Below are positions 46,725-59,662 of a stretch of DNA of 64,000 nucleotides, in pieces. Origin of the DNA: Rotaria sp. Silwood1 (taxonomy: Eukaryota > Rotifera > Eurotatoria > Philodinida > Philodinidae); NCBI GenBank assembly GCA_905250075.1, contig CAJNOP010000025.1:255669-319668 (forward strand), given 5' to 3'. How positions within the stretch are numbered: the first letter of the stretch is position 1; each line of letters starts with the position of its first letter. Below the pieces are notes generated by a model. That model saw nothing but the letters and a program-made list of their open reading frames with translations, ran no database searches and was not told the origin of the DNA. Both the position numbers and the translations under genes were made by a program.

Positions 46725-49700
46725 TTATATTTGTTCTTTACCAATTGATTTTGCAGCTTGTTGATCAACAAAAGCAGATGAATATTGAGCACCGGTAGTA
46801 CTTGTTGGTTCAAATGAAGATGTTCCAACACTGCTTAATGAACCATGAAATGCATCAGATAATGATAAATCTCTTGGTGTTGATGACTTTCTATCACTAT
46901 CTGATGGTTGTTTTTGACCATCATGTGAATCTGAAAATGTACCACGATCTGGTAAACCTAAATTGAGTTTATCATTTAATGCTTTTGTTTGAGCATCAGG
47001 TAACAATCCAGGTTTGCTATTGCTTGTACTAACATAAATATTGCTTGGATTTTCTATTCCACCTATTATTTCACGAACTTCATCATCATTAGCATCATTG
47101 AGCGTTGATTTAGTTTGAGGTCCATGATCAGATGCAGTATGATCAGTATCTTTTAGAACTCTTTTTCTCATGGGAAGAAGACGAACTGAATCAGCACGTT
47201 CTAAATGTGGTTCGTCGTCTGGTTCATGAGTCAGTGGTGGTGTTTTCGGTTCAATGTGTGTCTGAATTTATGCAAAAAAGAAAGCTTTTATTAGTTTTAA
47301 AATGAAATTATTTTCCTATATAAAAATAAAAAGTCAATTAAAATATATAAATATGATTTATGAGGACGAAGAAATACGTTAGGACGTGACCATCTAATGA
47401 TCACTCACACATAGCGAAGGCTCGAACACAAAGTAAAAGAAAACTGAATCTCTCATTGAACGGAGCATGATTAAGAGTATTTGTGCATATTCTCGTCTTG
47501 GTGATATGAGTCGATGAAACTAATACTAACGCTTCATATGGTATTTCTCTTTTAGATTCAGATTTTTAGATGATGTAAAAGCATGTGCAAGTCTTCATTT
47601 GATCCGCCATATTTGATAACACATGATAGATTACGAATCGATGTGTTTACTTTATGTTGTATTAAACGAAACATGGATTATTCAATCGTAAACTAAGTTT
47701 TGCGTTTTTCTCAAAGCGAATTTTTTTTTCTAATTATGTGTCGAAGATTTTTCAACCATTTTACATGCGAAGAAGTTCAGAAAGTTTTTTTATTGCGGAG
47801 AAAATTGTGCTCCATAACTTAACAAAACTACACTAATAGTCAGTTGCAGCAGCAAGTCTCGACTACATTTTAACGCTAACCTGAGACCTGTATCATTAAA
47901 TTTGGGGAAAAATCTGAGACGAACGGAGACCAAGTCTTTGATTCTTAGCATCGTGATCACTCTTGAAGAACTGTATATTTTGCGCCGAAATTTGCACTCT
48001 AAACTTTCTAGGTTTGGGGCCTAAATCTTCTGAAATGTTTAGTTAGGTCTGTCGTTCTAAGATGTAAGTGCGTTTTTAATCAAGGACCGAGGCTTAAAAA
48101 TTGTCCGATTCTTTGTAATGAGAAAATAAATGAATAAAATAAAATAATTTGATAACTAAATTTTTTTACCTTATCATATGAACTCTCTTCTTGGTGTTCT
48201 TCTTCATCATCAGTTCCTTCATCGCGATCAGGTGGTGCGGGTGTTGATGAACGAGATACAGCTGGTGTTGATGGAGTAGAAATTGATTCATTTGTCTAAA
48301 TAAATTACAAAATAAAATATTATTTTTGATTAATTGAAAGAAGATACGTACAATTTTGAGCAGTTCTTCTTCGTATTCGGGATGAGTACGTTGTAGAACC
48401 ATTTGACGAGCTCGATAATAATACTAAAAAATAATAGATACATGTCTATAAATAACAATGTTCATGTAACATCGAAAAAAATAATTAAATAATACTCAAA
48501 AATTCACGATCACAACTCCGAATCAGCTAGGTCGGATCAATGAAAATCGATCTATGAATGATCATGATCTTGGTGTGACCCAACCTATTATTTGACTTTC
48601 AAAAAATTTTTCAATCGAATTCAAGCAAAAGAGTCTCAGCCTATAATGAACGCCTACGAGTAATCCATATGTTAAGAACTCTTCTCGAAAATAGTCTTAT
48701 TTTTCGTAATGATTGAAGCTATTTATAATTGTTATTTTTGTTCTGTTTGAGACCTTAGATTGCAACAATTTGACCATGGGACTCAAAGATCTGCAAACAG
48801 GAATTATTCATCGCCTTGAGTCGAATACTAATGTTTACTTCCAGTTTCACAGCGACTTGAGATTGTTATTTGAGTATTTTTAAAATTGAAAATTTTTTCT
48901 ACACTGTATAAAAATCGAAGTTTTCAGAAACCTTTATATAGTCGCCTCAGATCGCTTCGCAACTCAAAGTAAACATCAGTGTTCGACTTAGTGTGATAAA
49001 TAATTCTGTCTGAAACTTTTTTTAGAGTCTTCCATGGCTAAATTGTTGGAATCGAATGTGTTAGAAAAAGCCCTGACACTTTTGAATAGAAGTAGCTACG
49101 AACACTTGGTGTTTGTGAAGATCAAAAGAGAAGACTGTTTCCTATCGATTGGCTATATAATAAGCTGAAAACTGATGAGAAATGACTTCAGAATATCGTT
49201 TTCAAAATCTTCGTCAAGATTTTAACAGTTTGAGCGATTGCTCACCAATCATCTTTGGACTTCTTTTTGATAAACACAGATGTTCTATCTTGAATTAGGA
49301 AAATCTCAGATCTCTACGTTGTTCCTATCAAAAATTTTAACAAAAAAACATGTATGTTCATTCTTTTTTGGCTTCAATAGTAATAGAAGGATTAATCGTA
49401 TTTCGATACAAGTCTAACTGAATGAGAAAAACTACCGACTGACCATCCTCGTTTTTGTATACTGCTTGCTATTTCCGAGGTAGGCAAGCAGATAAAAGTA
49501 CAAATTAAGACTACGAAAAGAACAAATTTTGTACAATATTTTCGCACGAAATCAGTCGATACGATTAAACTTTTATTCAAAAATCGATCCATGAGCGGAG
49601 CTGGACTCAATCCAATTCATTTGAAACTCTTTGCTCATAATCAAGCTAAATACTTTTGAGAAAACAACTTGAACCCTATTTGTAACGATAAAAGGAGAGA

Positions 49701-52700
49701 TGATGAAATGACAGACTGGAGGAGTAGCTTACCGCCACCCTCGATAATGATGTTTATTAGCTACTTCACATCTCCAGAATGTGTCTATTGCACATTCAAC
49801 ACACACTTATATATGATACAGAAACAATGGGAGAGAGACGACACAGAGAGAACAATAGAGAGAGAAAGAGGAAAGAGGAAAGAAGAAGAGCAGCGAGCCG
49901 TGACGCATATATCGGCACACTATTGTCTACGTAATGATCAATATTTTCTATTATTTATAATTCTTATATACTGAAGACACATAGGGCTACGAAGAACCTA
50001 TTTCAATTGCTATCATATAAATTTGATTCATAATAATTTGCAGAAAAATTTCAAAAACTATTTTCTACTTACAATGCCTAATGTATTCCAGTCTAATAAT
50101 TCACTTAAACGTTCAGTACGATTACGTAAGATAATACGTTGTCGTCTAGTTAATTGTGAAAAATCATACATATACTATAACATAGAAAATAATTTAAAAG
50201 AAAAGAAACACAAAGAAATCTTCTTTTTTTTTATTGATCAATTTACTTGTGAAAGTTGTTGACATGATTCTTCACCACTTTTAAAACGTCTATCAACAAC
50301 ATAGATACCATATGTCTGTGGTTCATTTACATGTTCTTCCATGAAACATCCAAATCCACTTAAATTTGTTGAAATACTTGGTACACCCATAACAGTACAT
50401 TCAGCTGGTGTATAACCCCATGGTTCATAATATGATGGAAATACACCCAAATGACAACCACGTACAAATTCTTCATAATCAAGTGGTAATAATGGACTTG
50501 TTGAACGTAAAAATTCCGGATGAAATATAACTTTAACTCGATCATAACGTGCATTAAATAATTGACAACGACGTAATGCTTTTAATATAGGATCATTGAC
50601 ATCGTCACATACATTATGTGTACAAATTGGTGGTAATGATGATCGCTACGAAACAGAAAAAAAAGCAATTAAAACATAAGAAATATGAATTTTACTTGTG
50701 AAGCATATATGCACTTTTTTAATTCAATTAAATCACTTGGATGTAAGATTTGTTCCGATGTTGGAAGGTTACCTCTTAAATAAATCAATAAAAAAAAATA
50801 TTTTATGTATATGCAAGTATCAAAATGAACTACATGTTTTTTAGATAATCATAAACTACTACTAAATATGTTATTTTAAATTATAAATTAAGTATGAATA
50901 TACAAAAATACAACTATCAAAGTCCTCTACTGGAGAGATTAATAATTATATTCGAATTTATTATTTACTAGGATTGTCATCATCAGATAGTTATTAACGA
51001 AAGATTAGTTTCAATCTAGATTAACGAGACAAGAATCCATCAATTGATTGTAGAAAGACTTCAGAAAATCGTAACTACTAAGAAATATTCTTTATTGTAT
51101 GAGAAAATATTGAAATTTTAACGAAAATTATAGACAAATTAAGAGAAAGAAATGTTTTTCACAATATTCTTATACTTCAATTTTATTTTTATCTGCAAGA
51201 TGATTATGATCATTTGCTGAGCATTTCTTAAGTGCACATTTCCAATATTTTATAATGGTTGATGTTTTTTGTTGAATTTGAAAGTATAATTATCTAATAA
51301 AAGTAAAGATCTTCCTTTTTGTGATTTAATAAATGAGTTAACTATCAATGATGGTCGGCCTACATTTTGTGAAGACTAAACAGCTATAACCATGATGATA
51401 GACCTTTTTGTTATATAATAGCTGTTTTTTAGGGTATTTTTGGTTAGTCTCTAGCATATATTAATCAACACTGTCGCTAATGATTACAGATACAAACCGA
51501 TAGAATGATGATAAAAGAAATCATAAACTATCGACGTCTAAAATCAGTCTCTACTAAACACATGACTTTGTTTCTTTGATACTCTCGAGTTTCGACATCT
51601 CACGAATTCATCCAACTTAAATTGTAGATGAATGTTTTCGCTTCCAGTAAATGTTCTTTCGTTTTCTTTTTATATATTCTATTGAATAATGAAACAAGAA
51701 TGTTTATGGGATGAATAAGATAATATATCGATTCAAACTAGAATTTAAAATGGACAAATAGCTTATCAATACATGACAAAGAACCGTCTCTGTCATATAG
51801 TCGTATTTCAAGTCTTAACTTTTGAAATTTACTCATAAAGTATCGTGACTAAATGAACATGTCCTTAATCGAACGAAGATTTTCAAGATTTTATCATATA
51901 AATATTTGATTTAACAAGCTGTTTTATTCGTTGAACTTATCACATACCATTTTGGTTTCTTTTTTTCACTTTGTAGACGTAACAAATATTTTCATGAATA
52001 TTTTTTATTAAGTAATAAATCAAAAACAAAACAAACTTATTAGTACAGCCCTTTTAATGCTGAATTTCAATAAATTTATCTATCGTACTTGTAATGAATA
52101 AGAGTTCTATTCAGTATTCATAAAAAGCAAGTGTCGCAAGAGGAACAATCATGAATTCAATGAAATATATTTTTAAGTTTCGAACAAGTGATGTGAAACA
52201 ATCAAAGGTGAGTAAAATGAATGATTTATTTGCTTATTAAATAGTGATCAACATTACCCACCAAATATTAAAATATTTGTTTATTAATCATTTTCGATAC
52301 GATTTAATTATTATAAATTCTGAACCATATAAAACTAAATAGAATGTTAATTAGTTTATGATGAAGAAAGCAAAAATTTACGATAATAATCAAAATGAGT
52401 AAAGTAATAGATGACTATAATGATATTTCTCATGAATTGAAGAAGTTACAGATAGAGATGCTGAAGCAATAACAAAAGAAAAAAAAATTGAATTTTCTTT
52501 TTTAAACTATTGTTTCATAATTATAACAGATAATATATTTATTTAAATAAATATATTACAAATAAATCAAATATAACAATATGTCAACACTGTTTATATT
52601 TAACATACACGTATTATACAATTAATCGATTTCTAAAATATTTCAATTTCTAAATATTTTAATTTTTAATTTCAAATAAAATCTTCAATATCGAATTTGT

Positions 52701-55700
52701 CTTTTTAATCACAATTAATTTGATAAATGGCAGTAGAAATCGAATATCAATTCGATTTCGAATTTTTTCAACAAAATTATAGCACATTTATTATTACAAT
52801 ACAATGAGTTTTTTTTTTTTTATTAAGTATACAACATCACCACAAATAATCATAATCATGTCTTTTAAACAAATTATATGTAAAGATAACTGACATATGT
52901 ATCATAGTGCATCTTCTATTGAAACGAATTCTCACTGAGCAAAAATCTAATCAAACGTTCCTATTAAAAAAATCATTGGATGGTTAATATAAAACAAATT
53001 ATTTTCAATTTATCTATAAATAAAACCTTAATAGCATCATTCATTATTTTCTCTTTCTATTACTCAAAGATAGTAATCGATTACTCAAACCAATATCTAT
53101 ATAAATTATAACATAACTTTCTTAATAATTAAATTCTTGTGACGTCAATGTATTGACGTAAAATTCACAAAACAAGCATGCAAACGTATTGAGTACATAA
53201 ATTTATTGTTTTAAACTTGGCAACAAATTTAATGATAAGCATTTGTTTTTAATTGAATAATTTTAGTTTTATTTAGATTGATGAGAGAAGAAAATCTCTT
53301 CCTTGTGAATAAGAAGAGCATCTAGATACAATAGTATACGACGAAATACTTAGGTTTATAAAGAAAATTTTTCTCTGTAAGAATTGATAATAAAAACAAT
53401 GTTCAATTTTTCTATACTACTACATAATACTTCAACAAGTATTCTGATAATAAAATTTTGATAAGAGCTATTTGTTATGATATATGAAGATAAAATCACG
53501 TCATTTTTTTTTCGAGGTCTATTCTCTTCTTATTTTTCTTAATCTGACATCATATGATTTTTAGTTATTCGAGTTAATCAAACAAAATCGAAGCGATCAA
53601 AACGATTCTAAATTGTTGCAGCATGATATAACCAATTTCATGAACTCGTTGAATAAAAAAAAATCATAGACAATGATTCAATAAATAGATGTAACAACTG
53701 CACTTGTATATTTATAACCACGAGCATTATTTCAATCTAATATGAATAGACAATTAGATATCAAAGGAAATGAAAAACAAAAACGAGAGTCGCAGATCAA
53801 GAGGATACATCTCGAAGACAAATAAACTTTTCATAAGGAATCAAAGTGCCTTCGCCATTCACTTTGGCACAATCGTTGTAATGCACTTCGTAAGAATTTT
53901 AAAATTTCAATCAACATTATTCCCTATACAAACCACTTCTTTTTGCTAGGATAATTAACCATCAGTAATAACAGCATTAAAATGATTGATTTATGCCTGT
54001 CATGACTATAGAAACATACTCAATGATCTTTAATTACTATTGCTAATATCTGTAATAGGAAGGTTAAATATATAATTTTTTCTCATTATTTTCTAGTAAA
54101 ATATATGTAAGTTGCACAAAATCAACTTACTTTAGACAAATTTCATAAAGTCGTTTACCAATTTCACTTTGAATATTTTGTACTGTATCTCGAAGCATTT
54201 TAGCAACAGATTGACCACGTAATGATTCAATATTAAAATTATTTGTTGCTGTTGGAAAGATCATAAATGCTACGATAGTTACATCTGAACCGGATGCCTT
54301 TAAAAGAAAAGAATTTAAATAGGAGAATATTTTTCAAAAATAGAAATTTTTTACTTTAAGCATATGATTTAAACGAGCTAAAGCTTCAATAAACATATCA
54401 GCACCTTTATTTGAAAATTCATATCGACCAGCAATAAAAAAATATAATGTTTTATCCAAATCGAAATCATAATGTCTAAAAATTAAAAAATTAAATTTTC
54501 AACTGAAAATTTGCAAATAAAGAAACAAACTAAACTCATTTGCAAATTAAAAAACAAATTATATCTTCTGTTTTTTTTTGCTCTTTCTACCCTAAAAAAT
54601 GTCCTTGTACAAAATTTGATATTCTTTCATGTGATATAATTATTGGATCTAATGACCACATTGAACGTGGTTTACGTCGATATAATCGAATATTAAGTCC
54701 ATTAGGTGTTAAAATATCTATAGATGAAAAAATAAAGAAAATTTACCCGTAAAAATGACCACGTACAAAAGCATTGAGCTTTTCTTTATTTTGTGCATGT
54801 AAATTTTGAAATTCATGCAATGCAGCAAATGTTTGAACATTAAGCCCATTGGGAGTCAATATATCTGATAGCAAAATATGAAATAATAATAACAGTTATA
54901 GCAAAAAAATAAAATAAAATAATGAAAATTTAGCAGATATTATTCTTACCAGGTTTTTTATTTAATAAATATTGTGCTTCAACACCAGTAATTTGTGAAA
55001 CAGTTGTAAATACATGTGCACATGATGCAGCAGCACGTTCAATACAATAACGATGATAAATTTGACGATCACCAGCTTCTTTATCAAGATTAAACTATGA
55101 TGAAAGAAATTTTATTGAATATTTCAATGACAATATACATACATAACTTAAATTATTATAAAAATCAGCTGAACCAGCACATAAATATCGTCCTAATAGT
55201 GTTGCATGTGTGGTAAATATTAATCCACAATCATAATTACGAAGACGTGTCATTACAAGACCAACACCAGCTAACCATTCATGAAAATGAGCAATTACAT
55301 AACTTTTTTTTATTCGTTTTACTTGTTCGATAAACTTAAAAAGAAGAATTATCACAATATGTATATCTATTTGTCTTTCATATACATTATGTTTCTTATT
55401 TTAACTTACTGTGCCAATGAACCAAAAAACACAAAAACCAAATATTAAAGCATCATTCGCTTCTCGATCATGATATGGAATGCCAATATGTGCATATTCA
55501 AAAAAATCTCCTTTCCAACCGTCTAATCGATGGGCTGCTGAACCAATATCAAAAAGAACAACTTGAGGAAAACCTTCAATCAACCAATTGCCAGTTACAA
55601 CCTATAAGATTGTTCATAAAAAAAAAGAAACAAAAATCTTTTGTTTTTTTTTTCGTTCCATTTCTATCAAACGTACATGAACACCATAACGTTTCATATC

Positions 55701-56061
55701 ATTAACTGCTTCACGTATAGCCTCATTTTTTGATTCACTAACTTCAACTTCAGTTTTAACAAATGAATCATTATATGGACCCAAACAAATATAATTATTC
55801 CCATATTCCTTTTTTGTTATAGGTACTTTTGAGCGAATAACAGTATAAATTCCACCAACTAAAAATTTATATGTTAAAATACAAAAAAAAATGAACTTTA
55901 GACTTCTATATTTAACCTTTGTTAGCTACTTCCCATGATACTTCTAAAAGCCATTTATTCATTTGTTCAGCTGTTTCGCCATTATCCAAACATTGTTCAA
56001 AGTGAATACCTTGAAATGTTTTTAAAGATTTTGCAGCATTTTTAATTTTTGATATCGACAT
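46725..56061 (-). CDS. Glycogen [starch] synthase (GT3)
   Basis: Transfers glucose from UDP-glucose to growing glycogen in the cytosol. Exons: 55917-56061, 55677-55858, 55410-55601, 55143-55334, 54950-55094, 54747-54864 (or alternative 54591-54717), 54355-54475, 54131-54297, 50696-50774, 50247-50645, 50073-50174, 48352-48423, 48170-48295, 46725-47261; 858 residues with the first alternative. Hallmarks: [58 protein letters not shown], and [15 protein letters not shown] with the C-terminal catalytic Glu. The Arg-rich glucose-6-phosphate sensor [19 protein letters not shown] is kept. The tail has a Ser/Thr-Pro ladder ([14 protein letters not shown]) followed by an acidic run, matching the GSK3/CK2 site cluster of animal enzymes, so phosphorylation control is likely. 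The tail is longer than in vertebrates (about 737 residues). Intron 8 is 3.36 kb. Confidence 0.95.
47262..48169 (-). other. Glycogen synthase intron 13
   Basis: 908 bp with moderately higher GC at 47860-48110. No reading frame or complete element recognised. Confidence 0.8.
48424..50072 (-). other. Glycogen synthase intron 11
   Basis: 1.65 kb. It contains an imperfect inverted repeat at about 48735-49060 and a purine-rich GAGA-type stretch near 49830-49890. No gene. Confidence 0.8.
48735..49060. repeat. Imperfect inverted repeat in a glycogen synthase intron
   Basis: The left arm (about 48755-48865) pairs with the right arm (about 48930-49050) as reverse complements with mismatches. For example, aacaatttgaccatgg on the left faces ccatggctaaattgtt on the right. 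The spacer is about 70 bp. Probably an old foldback element. Confidence 0.6.
50775..54130 (-). other. Glycogen synthase intron 8
   Basis: 3.36 kb, very AT-rich, the longest intron in the window. I see no coding frame, no terminal inverted repeat and no tandem repeat. Confidence 0.8.
54591..54717 (-). CDS. Alternative exon 6b of glycogen synthase
   Basis: A second version of exon 6 lies 29 bp downstream of the standard one (6a, 54747-54864). It starts after ctatag and ends before gtagaaag. Both exons begin after one base of a split Asp codon and end two bases into a split Gly codon, so either can join exons 5 and 7. Both encode DILTPNGLN at the start and FV-x-GHF-x-G at the end. The middle differs: 6a has the usual [11 protein letters not shown], and 6b has [16 protein letters not shown]. 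The shared start differs at most third codon positions but not in protein. Including both would break the frame, and the 29-bp spacer is shorter than any other intron here, so mutually exclusive use is inferred. Confidence 0.82.
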
Positions 56062-57307
56062 AATTTATCAGATATTAACTAATACATATAAAATTGTATA
56101 TTCGATACACTCCAGATAAAATTTCTATTGTCGATAAGATTGAAATCAAATGTGAAATAGAAAAAAGAAGAAAAAAGTAAAAGTTTTAAAACAATGAGAT
56201 ATCTAAAAAGAAAAGAAACAAAAACAAGTTATTAAAAAAACATAAACATAAAAGTAAACAAATATTATTTATTTAATATTATCTCAACTTTGGTATACTA
56301 TGGGATCATCCAATTATTTACGAACATTTTTTCCAGGCATTTACGTACAGTTTATCACGTTAAGCAACCTGTTGAGTGCAATATGTACATTATTGAAAAC
56401 GAAGAAAAATAATTTCAAGTGATTCCAATTCATTGTACAAATAATAACAAGAAAAATTATTTTAAGAACGAAAAAAAACTTAGTTATTATTCTGACTTCC
56501 TGATCACCAGTATTTTTAGCAAACAAGTACCGTAATTGGATGTAGATGGCGTTAGATATTGAATATGTTGATTGATCTTACGAAGGAACTTCTATCCAAA
56601 CTGATACCCGCTGTTTGAGCTTATATTAGATTCACAAAGAAGTTTTCCTTTGTAAGTGTTCTATCATATAATGATCAAAATATCGGAGCAATTATGATAT
56701 ATCTCTGTGTTGTGAGGATACAACGATTTTTTTCTCTACTCAAAACAAGGATTTCGGAATCACAATTACAAAATGTACAGAATATTGTTTCGCTCGACTT
56801 TTGTTCTATAAGATTATTTGTTTATGTTTGAATGAAAATAATGACGTAGATATTCAATGAATGAACTTGAAGTTTTCGTCTTTTTAAGATAGTTCACTCA
56901 TTCACTATACCATCAAATCGATCATAAATTAAGTCAGTCAATTCGTACATAATCCTAATGAATTTTTCGACTGGAAAGCCATTATTTCCTGTCGAAAAAT
57001 GTTCGAATCTTAGATGCATAAATACGATACCCCAGAATTTGGTTGCCAGCTTGATTTATTTTCTAGTTACAATTGTACGTAGCCAGCTGTTAGATCTCGG
57101 CATCGTATTTATGTTCATTGATACATTACATCATATCTTTAAAATTTTGATCAAATACTATCAAGTATCATATTCTGTTATTGATTGTTGATAAGATTGT
57201 ATTGATTATTTTTGTTTTTTTCCGATGAGATTTTTTTCATACTTTATTTTTTTTTTTTAAATAAAATTGATTATTGCACAATGTAAATATGAAGACAAGT
57301 AAAACAT
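56062..57307. other. Intergenic region upstream of glycogen synthase
   Basis: 1.25 kb, AT-rich, no gene or element recognised. The upstream side must contain the glycogen synthase promoter. Confidence 0.5.
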
Positions 57308-58330
57308 TTATGTTGAAGCATATTGACTTCTATGTCGATATTTTATGATACGTTGAACTAAACTAAAAAATTCTGGTCGATATTTTGGTGATGGTAAAAC
57401 AAAAATAAATAGATTAGCCATTAATGGAACCAATGAAAGAAAATAAGCAATAATGTAAACTGTATTTTGCCATTGTAATTTAATACAAGTTAAATAAAAT
57501 GTAAAAATCAATCGAGGTGTATTAAGAAGAACAAGAATATAACAACTAATGATTGTATACTTATAAGTAAATAAAATATTTTTTAAATTGATCCAAATTG
57601 AAAGATTTTTATTTAATATTAATTTCTTTTTTGTTAAAGCCAAAACCCATATAATAGGTAAAATTAAATTAATAAAATAAGGTAAAATAAAATGACATAT
57701 ATTTGTTACACTTTGATAAATAATAATTGAATGATTAGAAAATTTCAATATACACCAATATCGATTCAATGAATAAATTAATTGACGATAAAATGGTTCA
57801 TAAAAAATATTAAGAAAATGATATATTATTAATATAGGTATAATCAATTTAGCTAATCGTCGACTATGTATTTTATTAAATGCAAGACCTTGATAGATAA
57901 CCATCGTTCGTTCTAATGTTGTACATGCTGTTAATGAATCATATGAAGCATGAAGAGCTTTACGAAGATATTCTAAAATAAAACAACCTATTATTCCACT
58001 ATTATTTTTCTCTATAAGTATATGAATAACAATAATTGTCAGACCACATTGCCCAATAATTGAAATCCAAAGACGATAGATACCACTACCCATTTCACGT
58101 GCATTTGATTGACAAAATGTGCCAATAGAAAATAAATTACATATACTACTGAATAAAAAAATACTAATAAGTATACCAGTTGGAATATATTCAAATGAAC
58201 ATAATAAAGTTTGTAATGATATAATACTATAATATGTTGTACTAAATTGACAAACAGGTCCATAGAAACATGACGAACAGTGAGATGATATTGTGGAATT
58301 TAATGAACAAAAACTCTCATTCATAAACAT
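57308..58330 (-). CDS. Orphan seven-transmembrane receptor (rhodopsin-like GPCR)
   Basis: An intronless gene of 340 residues. Seven hydrophobic segments are visible: about 47-70, 85-107, 115-135, 160-180, 205-235, 255-278 and 288-310. A Cys-rich N-terminus (CSLNST..HCSSCFYGPVC, residues 8-27) resembles the last part of an EGF-like domain. At the end of segment 3, LERTMV stands where the DRY motif lies in class A receptors. A basic tail ends the protein. Large families of such receptors occur in bdelloids, mostly without known ligands. No NPxxY motif was found, so class assignment is moderate. The start could lie three codons later at the second ATG. Confidence 0.7.
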   Translation of the reverse strand: MFMNESFCSLNSTISSHCSSCFYGPVCQFSTTYYSIISLQTLLCSFEYIPTGILISIFLFSSICNLFSIGTFCQSNAREMGSGIYRLWISIIGQCGLTIIVIHILIEKNNSGIIGCFILEYLRKALHASYDSLTACTTLERTMVIYQGLAFNKIHSRRLAKLIIPILIIYHFLNIFYEPFYRQLIYSLNRYWCILKFSNHSIIIYQSVTNICHFILPYFINLILPIIWVLALTKKKLILNKNLSIWINLKNILFTYKYTIISCYILVLLNTPRLIFTFYLTCIKLQWQNTVYIIAYFLSLVPLMANLFIFVLPSPKYRPEFFSLVQRIIKYRHRSQYAST

Positions 58331-59662
58331 TGGAAAATATTAAGTTTTCTACTCCGACGGTAAAAATGTTTATGAAAAAAAGAAAGAAATGTCGCAGTGA
58401 AGAATTTTCTAATACAAAAATAGAATAACAAAGAACCACCTACGCTCTCGAACGTCATAGGAAGGAAACAAAAATAGAATATGAGTATTGAGAAATGCAA
58501 TATAGAAGAATGTCACATCGTTACATAAATTAAATATTCATAAAAACTCTAAAAATTCGGCTGATTTTTCTGCTCCATAATAATTATCATTTTAACATAA
58601 TAATTATTAGAAATACTTACTTTATTATATCAAAAATATGACTGTCGTCTCTCTTGATTTGAGTACACAATGATCTATTACCTATGATATCTTAATAACA
58701 GCGATTTGAAAATAATAATAATGCAACATTTATACATAGTCAAAATTCTCCGAAATAGGACACCTTCAACAAACAAGAGGTTAACAAGTATGACATCGTT
58801 TTGTTTGATAAAGATGATAGATATAAAAAAAATGTTAGACATTATTTAACTATTAGAGTCTTTATGAGATAGAGAATATTGTGAAAGAAGTATAATCAAC
58901 GATATTTCTATTTGATGTTATTTCATTTGACCTATTTTTCATCTTTTAGTGTAATATAATAATAGTTCGACCTTTGTAGAATCTTTGAAGCCATATATGT
59001 GAAGGTTATTGTAGTAAAATAAAGATTCTATATTTAGAATTTTACACTTCAACTTCTGACACCGATGAAAGAAAGAAAAATCGAGAATGAGATTATTATA
59101 TGATTATAATGCCTAATCTTTCATGAGAATGATTTCTTAAAAGTCTATATATAACCGTTACATTGTTTAATCTTTTGCATTAGTAACAGATTATCAAAAA
59201 TCAATTTGACACAATATTCATTCACTTTTGAGCTTGTTAAAAGAGCTTGCAGAACTTTGAAAATATTATGGTTAAAATCAAAGTTTTGGATTGCTTCTGA
59301 ACAGATAAGTTGAAAATTTCTTTTGAACTTTTAGAAAAATCTTTTCTCTTTCATTCGCTACATTTGAAATTATTTTCTCTTCTACTTTGAATACAAGTTT
59401 AGCGTACTGAATTCTGTCCAAACTTAATTTCTACGGACTCTTTTTAGAGTCTGCAAAATTTTCAAACACCGGTTATTTTTATCATTTTAATCTTACTTTT
59501 CAATCTAACATACCTGGTAGTTCTTAGGCAAAGAATATACATTCGTATATTTATTTTTATTCTTTTCTGCGTTATTATTATGACTCATATTGACAGATAA
59601 AAACTCATATTACAATATATAATTTACTAAGGTACAGTTTTTCAATTCGAACAAGTTTTATT
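58331..59662. other. Intergenic region
   Basis: 1.3 kb between the receptor and the GH113-like relic. AT-rich, with no recognised feature. Confidence 0.5.

Noticed and set aside
54540..54752. Plus-strand frame of 70 codons over glycogen synthase
   Set aside because: It lies opposite the alternative exon 6b, and the minus-strand reading has clear family similarity.
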